A DNA stretch of 64,000 bases from Orientallactaga sibirica (taxonomy: Eukaryota > Chordata > Mammalia > Rodentia > Dipodidae): positions 43,899,001 to 43,963,000 of the forward strand of contig JAEOAD010000013.1 in assembly GCA_036365145.1 (NCBI GenBank), written 5' to 3'. The position numbers were made by a program, and so were the translations under genes. Shown one piece after another: positions 54,811 through 64,000 of this stretch. The notes beneath the pieces were generated by a model that worked only from the letters and a program-made list of their open reading frames with translations, did no database searches and had not been told where the DNA came from. How positions within the stretch are numbered: position 1 is the first letter of the stretch; each line of letters opens with the position of its first letter.

Positions 54811-57280
54811 GGGAAGGTTTTGAATCAGTGACTTCATTCAGTTCTTACACACAAAGAAGAAAAATGCCTGTTTTCCTTTTTACTTTCTTAATCTTGAATT
54901 TTTTGGGAAGAAGAACTTTTGATACTAACCTTGTACCATCTGTCTGCATAACTTCCTCTTTTAGCAAAGTTTGATGTAAGACCTTAGCACTACTATTCTA
55001 AAATACCTCTAAAAAGATTTAAAATACAGTTACTTAACATGAGCATGTGGTGTAGTTTTGACGATTCTGTTCTCTACAATTCAGTAGGCAACTTAAGGAG
55101 CATAATTAGAAGTTTTAAGGTATAATTTCTTTTCATAAAATTGGGGAGGGCATGCTTAGGGAGATGGCTCAGTGGTTAAAGCACTTGCTGTGTAAGTATG
55201 AGGACTTGAATTTGAATTCTTAGCAACCACATAAAATGCTAGGTTAAAGGCACACATTTGTAATACCAGCTCTGTAAAGGTAGAGACTAGAATCTTGGGG
55301 CTTGCTGGCTAGCTAGATGAGCCAAATTGGTGAATTCTAGGGTTAGTGAAACCCTTTTTCAAAGAATAAGGTGGAGAGTGATTGAGGATCTTACCTGACA
55401 TGGACCTCTGGTCTCTGCAAACATGTGCACACACACAAACAAACACACACTTGAGTGTACCATCCATGCACACATGCAAAGAAGGAGGGTTGGGAAGATG
55501 GCTCGGTGGATAAAGCACTTCCTTGCAAATGTGAGTACCTGAGTTCAGATCCTCAGAACCCACATAAAGGCTGGATGTTACAGTGCTAATGTCTGCAATC
55601 CCAGTGCACCTAGGGCAAAAAGAGAGCTAGAGATGGGAGAATCCCCTAGAAGCTCACAGGCCAAATGCAGAAGTGAACAATGAGACCTGCCTCAAACAAG
55701 GTGAAGGCGAGGACTGACACCTAAAGTTGTAACGCATGCACACACAACTTCCCAAACATGGTGGTACATGCTTGTAATCCCAGCAGACAGAGAATCATCC
55801 CAAATGCAGTCAGTCTGGTCTACATAGTGCATTCCAGGACAGCCAGGATACATAGTAGGACTATTTAAAAACCAAAAAAGAAAATTCAATGTCTTGGGTA
55901 AACTAAGCTCTGAGATACCACTAATCTGTTATCAGTAGTTAAAAGAAGTTCACACCCAGAGTTTTAACCAACCGAGGGACAGCTGAGTTAGGCAGATAAT
56001 GAAATGCCAGTGCAAAACAGCTACCCTTGGGCTGGCCTAAAGCACTGATGTGTTGGAGCTGCTTATAGTACCCGTTGAGGCCTCTGCAGTGTGCCAGGCA
56101 TTGCTTTTAACATTGCACATCAAGTCCTCACAATGTGAAAATAGGCCCTGTCTTCCCAGGACACAGAGTGTACGTCCTAGTATACGTGTAACTGCTTTGC
56201 CCATTGTCATCTTAATGGAAAAACTAGGAATGACATTTGGACTCTTAGGAGAAATACAGAAAAGCAGTTGATTCTAGTTGTCACCTGTACTTTGTAATCA
56301 AATTTATGAAGTTGACCATAATTGCTTGAGTGAAGAAACATCTGTGTATTCTAGATTAAATTATAGGGAATCTGAAATGCTACAAAAACTAAGAATGAGC
56401 TGGGCATGGTGGCACACACCTTTAATCCCAGCACTTGGGAGGCAGAGGTAGGAGGATCACCGAGAGTTCGAGGCCACCCTGAGACTACATAGTTAATTCC
56501 AGGTCAGCCTGGACCAGAGTGAGACCCTACCTCGAAAAACAAAAACAAAAAAAAAAAAACAAAAAAACTAGGAATGTAGGGTGTCTCCCCTCCCACCCTT
56601 GCACACCCCTTCCATCCTGTATTTATCCAAGTGGAGGATGAGAAGAGAAAACCAAAATGAACTGCAAATGAACTCCAGATGCATGTGCCACTATGTGGGT
56701 ACTGGGGAATCAATTCTAGGCCATCAGGCTTTGCAAGCAAGTGCCTTTAACCACTGAGCCATCTCCAGCCTTGTTGTTACTTTTATGCCTATAGCTATAT
56801 GAATACTATGAGCAATTGGAATACTTTAAATTATTAGGAAGGAAACTAATAAGTCTAAGGACCCTCTATTCTGAAAATGTATAAATCTCCTGTGAAACTA
56901 AGTTGTTTGGACTAACTTGGTTTGGAAAAGGCCTCCCTTCCTGAAGCCCACTCACATGCCCTTTGTACATTTTGGAGGCAACTTCCATTTATCGTTCTCC
57001 ATTCATCCTGGTGCTAAATGTAGATAGAAGAGCTAGTGTAGGCCTGGAGAGAGGGCTCCGTGGCTACTTGTACTTCTTACGTGAGCATGAGGGACTGAGG
57101 AAGCTTGAGACTGCCCTAGGCCAAATCTCCAGATCCTACCTAAACAGCTGGGCATGGATGGCCATGCATGCCTGTAACCCCAGTTCTCCAAAGGGGAGCA
57201 GAGATCAGGGAGTCACAGTCACCTGGGCTTCCAAAATGTACCAAGCTCTGGTATCAGGAAGAGACTCCTGCTCAAAATGA
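54811..57280. repeat. CLTC intron 1: older SINEs and unique DNA
   Basis: Positions 54811-55140 are unique. Positions 55150-55300 hold an old forward B2-like SINE (GGGAGATGGCTCAGTGGTTA). Positions 55490-55740 are a B2/B4-like composite and 55745-55870 an old B1-like piece. Positions 55875-56390 are unique. A forward B1 lies at 56397-56565 and a reverse DIP-like fragment at 56660-56770. Positions 56775-57030 are unique. Positions 57035-57285 are another old ID/B1 composite (B4-like). Confidence 0.62.
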
Positions 57281-58530
57281 GAACTGGGAAGAGTGATGGA
57301 GCAGGACACACGACATTCTGTTGGGGCCACTGCAGTCTAGTGCCCCCTTCTCCACCCACTGCTGAGTACAGGGGATGCCACAAAGGTTTTTAGTGGGCAT
57401 ACACCACACAAACATACACACAAGCAAAAGGAAAAGTATTGAGAAAAAATAAAATCAACAATTCATAATGTTTTATTGGTACCAGATTCATTATAAGTTG
57501 CATATCTCATAGCTTTTCCTTGTATTGCAGCCTTTTGAGCTTGTAAAGCTGGTTAATATTCTACTTCAGTACCATGTTTGTATGCCTGCTGTCTTTGATG
57601 TATTAAAAGGAAGTAAAAGTAAAGCACAGCCTTTAATCTCATGCTGGATTTTTTTGTTTGTTTGTTTGTTTGTTTGTTTGTTTGTTTGTTTGTTTGTTTG
57701 TTTTTTTTTGAGGTAGGGTCTCACTCTAGCTCAGGTGGCCTTGAACTCACTGTGATCCTCCAACCTCTGCCTCCTGAGTGCTCGGATTAAAGATATGTGC
57801 CACCATGTCTGGCTTCATCCTGGATTTTATTCCAATCCTAGGCCTGTCTACTTGTAGCAGAGGAGTTTGTTTTTTGTTTTTTTTTTTTTTTGGTTTTTCG
57901 AGGTAGGGTCTCACTCTGGTCCAGGCTGACCTGGAATTAACTATGTAGTCTCAGGGTGGCCTTGAACTCACAGTGATCCTCCTACCTCTGCCTCCCGAGT
58001 ACTGGGATTAAAGGCGTGAGCCACCACGCCCGACGCAGAGGAGTTTTTAACAAAGGAATTAGATAAAATACAATTGATGGAGCCCAGCCAGTCCAATGAA
58101 GGGAAACTGACTGGGGACACAAGCAGGAGAAGGACTTTATTCCTCTGCCTCACTGTGCATTTTCTTGATTCCTTTTTGTATTTTTTAAAATATATTCCAT
58201 TTATTTATGAAGGAGAGAGAGAGAATGGGTGTGCCAGGTCCTCCAGCCATTGCAAATGAACTCCAGATGCATGCACCTCCTTGTGCATTTGGCATATGTG
58301 GGTCTTGGGGAATCCAACCGGGGTCCTTTGGCTTTGCAGGCAAATGCTTAACCGCTAAGCCATCTTCTCCAGCCCCCCTTTTGTATTTTATACCATGTAA
58401 ATTTATTACCCATGGAGGAAAGTGGGAGAAATGGTCTGGCCAAGGCTAATAAAACCTTCTGGCAGCTCTTTATAGAAGAATTTAATGTGTCATACTATTA
58501 GGTCACCCATTAGATCCATTGTAGTGGAGA

Positions 58531-58565
<35 letters not shown>

Positions 58566-58850
58566 CTTTTTAATTTTTGTTTCTTTTTATTTATTCATTA
58601 GCAACAGACAGAGAGGCACGTGTGTAAGAGAGAGAGAGAGAGAAAGAGAATGGGCACATCAGGGCCTCCAGCCACTGCAAATGAACTCCAGATGCCTGTG
58701 CCACTTTGTGCTTCTGGCTTACATGGGTATTGGGGAATTGAGCCTCGAACCAGGGTCCTTAGGCTTCACAGGCAAGTGCTTAACTGCTAAGCCATTTCTC
58801 TAGCCCTTTGTTTTCTTTTTTAGAGATCCTTTTGAGTAACAAGCAACTTC
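57281..58850. repeat. CLTC intron 1: GTTT microsatellite and SINEs
   Basis: Positions 57281-57645 are unique. A (GTTT)n run of about 50 bases lies at 57653-57701 and forms the A-tail side of a reverse B1 (57708-57815). A reverse B1 lies at 57875-58035 and a reverse DIP-like copy at 58205-58373. A poly-T of more than 30 bases lies at 58531-58565. A reverse DIP-like copy lies at 58590-58805. Confidence 0.74.
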
Positions 58851-58859
58851 TACATTTAA

Positions 58860-59232
58860 TACTTAATTTTTTTAGTTTTTAAAATTTTTATCTACAAAAG
58901 AGACAGTGGCAGAGAGAGAGAATGGGCAAGCCGGAGCCTCCAGCCACTGCCCATGAACTCCAGACACTTGTGCCACCTTGTGCATCTGGCTTACATGGGT
59001 ACTGGGGAATAGAACCTGGGTCCTTTGGCTATTTTATTCTTATTTATTTATTTGAGAGAGAAAATGGGTGTGCCAGGGCATCCAGCTGCTGCAAATGAAC
59101 TCCAGGCATATGCACAAATTCATGTGCATCTGGCTTACATGGGTCCTGGAAAATCAAACCTGGGTTCTTCAGTTTTACAGGCAGGCATCTTAACTGCTAA
59201 GCCATCTCTCCAGCCCTACATACTTAATTTTT
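58860..59232 (-). mobile_element. Dimeric DIP-like SINE with one target-site duplication
   Basis: Two DIP-like monomers lie in the same (reverse) orientation: 59033-59217 is complete and 58880-59030 lacks its first 40 or so bases (the A-box head). The pair is bounded by TACTTAATTTTT at 58860-58871 and 59221-59232. No separate duplication is visible between the monomers. Confidence 0.65.

Positions 59233-64000
<4,768 letters not shown>

Overview
The window is mammalian nuclear DNA from a rodent. Almost half of it is SINE sequence of two kinds. One is a B1 family (7SL-derived; on the given strand it is mostly the reverse complement, starting with poly-T and GAGGTAGGGTCTCACTC and ending in a GCCCGGC-like head). 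The other is a tRNA-derived family of about 200 bp with the head GGGCTGGAGAGATGG, a B-box-like GGTTCGATTC, a CT-rich 3' part and an AAATAAATAAA tail. That combination looks like the B2-superfamily 'DIP' SINE described from Dipodoidea (jerboas, jumping mice and birch mice). A jerboa-like genome such as Jaculus is my best guess; this is inference from repeat content and remembered family descriptions, not a database match. I call this family DIP-like below.

Two protein-coding genes are present, both on the + strand. Positions 1-12845 hold the 3' part of DHX40 (DEAH-box RNA helicase): seven coding exons that join in frame with consensus splice sites, the stop at 12513-12515, and a short 3' UTR with an ATTAAA signal. 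From 36.9 kb to the end lies the 5' end of CLTC (clathrin heavy chain 1): a CpG island promoter, a 5' UTR, a first coding exon of only 14 codons (37197-37238), a 24-kb intron 1 and coding exon 2 (61223-61430). The DHX40-then-CLTC order, head to tail, is the one I know from other mammals.

The 24 kb between the genes holds an L2 remnant, a nearly complete non-coding ERVL-MaLR-type element (LTR, tRNA-Leu-like primer site, internal region, polypurine tract, LTR) at 14.43-16.06 kb, and a head-to-tail duplication of about 7.5 kb (16754-24262 and 24263-31780). The two duplicate units look about 99% identical, and their junction shows 2 bp of microhomology. A repeat-poor stretch (34.1-35.96 kb) precedes the CLTC CpG island.

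The two genes are not an operon and no functional link between them is visible here; DHX40 is an RNA helicase and CLTC a vesicle-coat protein. I saw no CRISPR array, prokaryotic system or novel multi-gene system. The points most worth a second look are the 7.5-kb tandem duplication (real or an assembly artefact), a serine/glutamine-rich ORF remnant in a DHX40 intron split by a retroposon with a 13-bp target duplication, and several unusual composite SINEs (a DIP-like dimer, a DIP-B1 chimera, and a triple target-site duplication).
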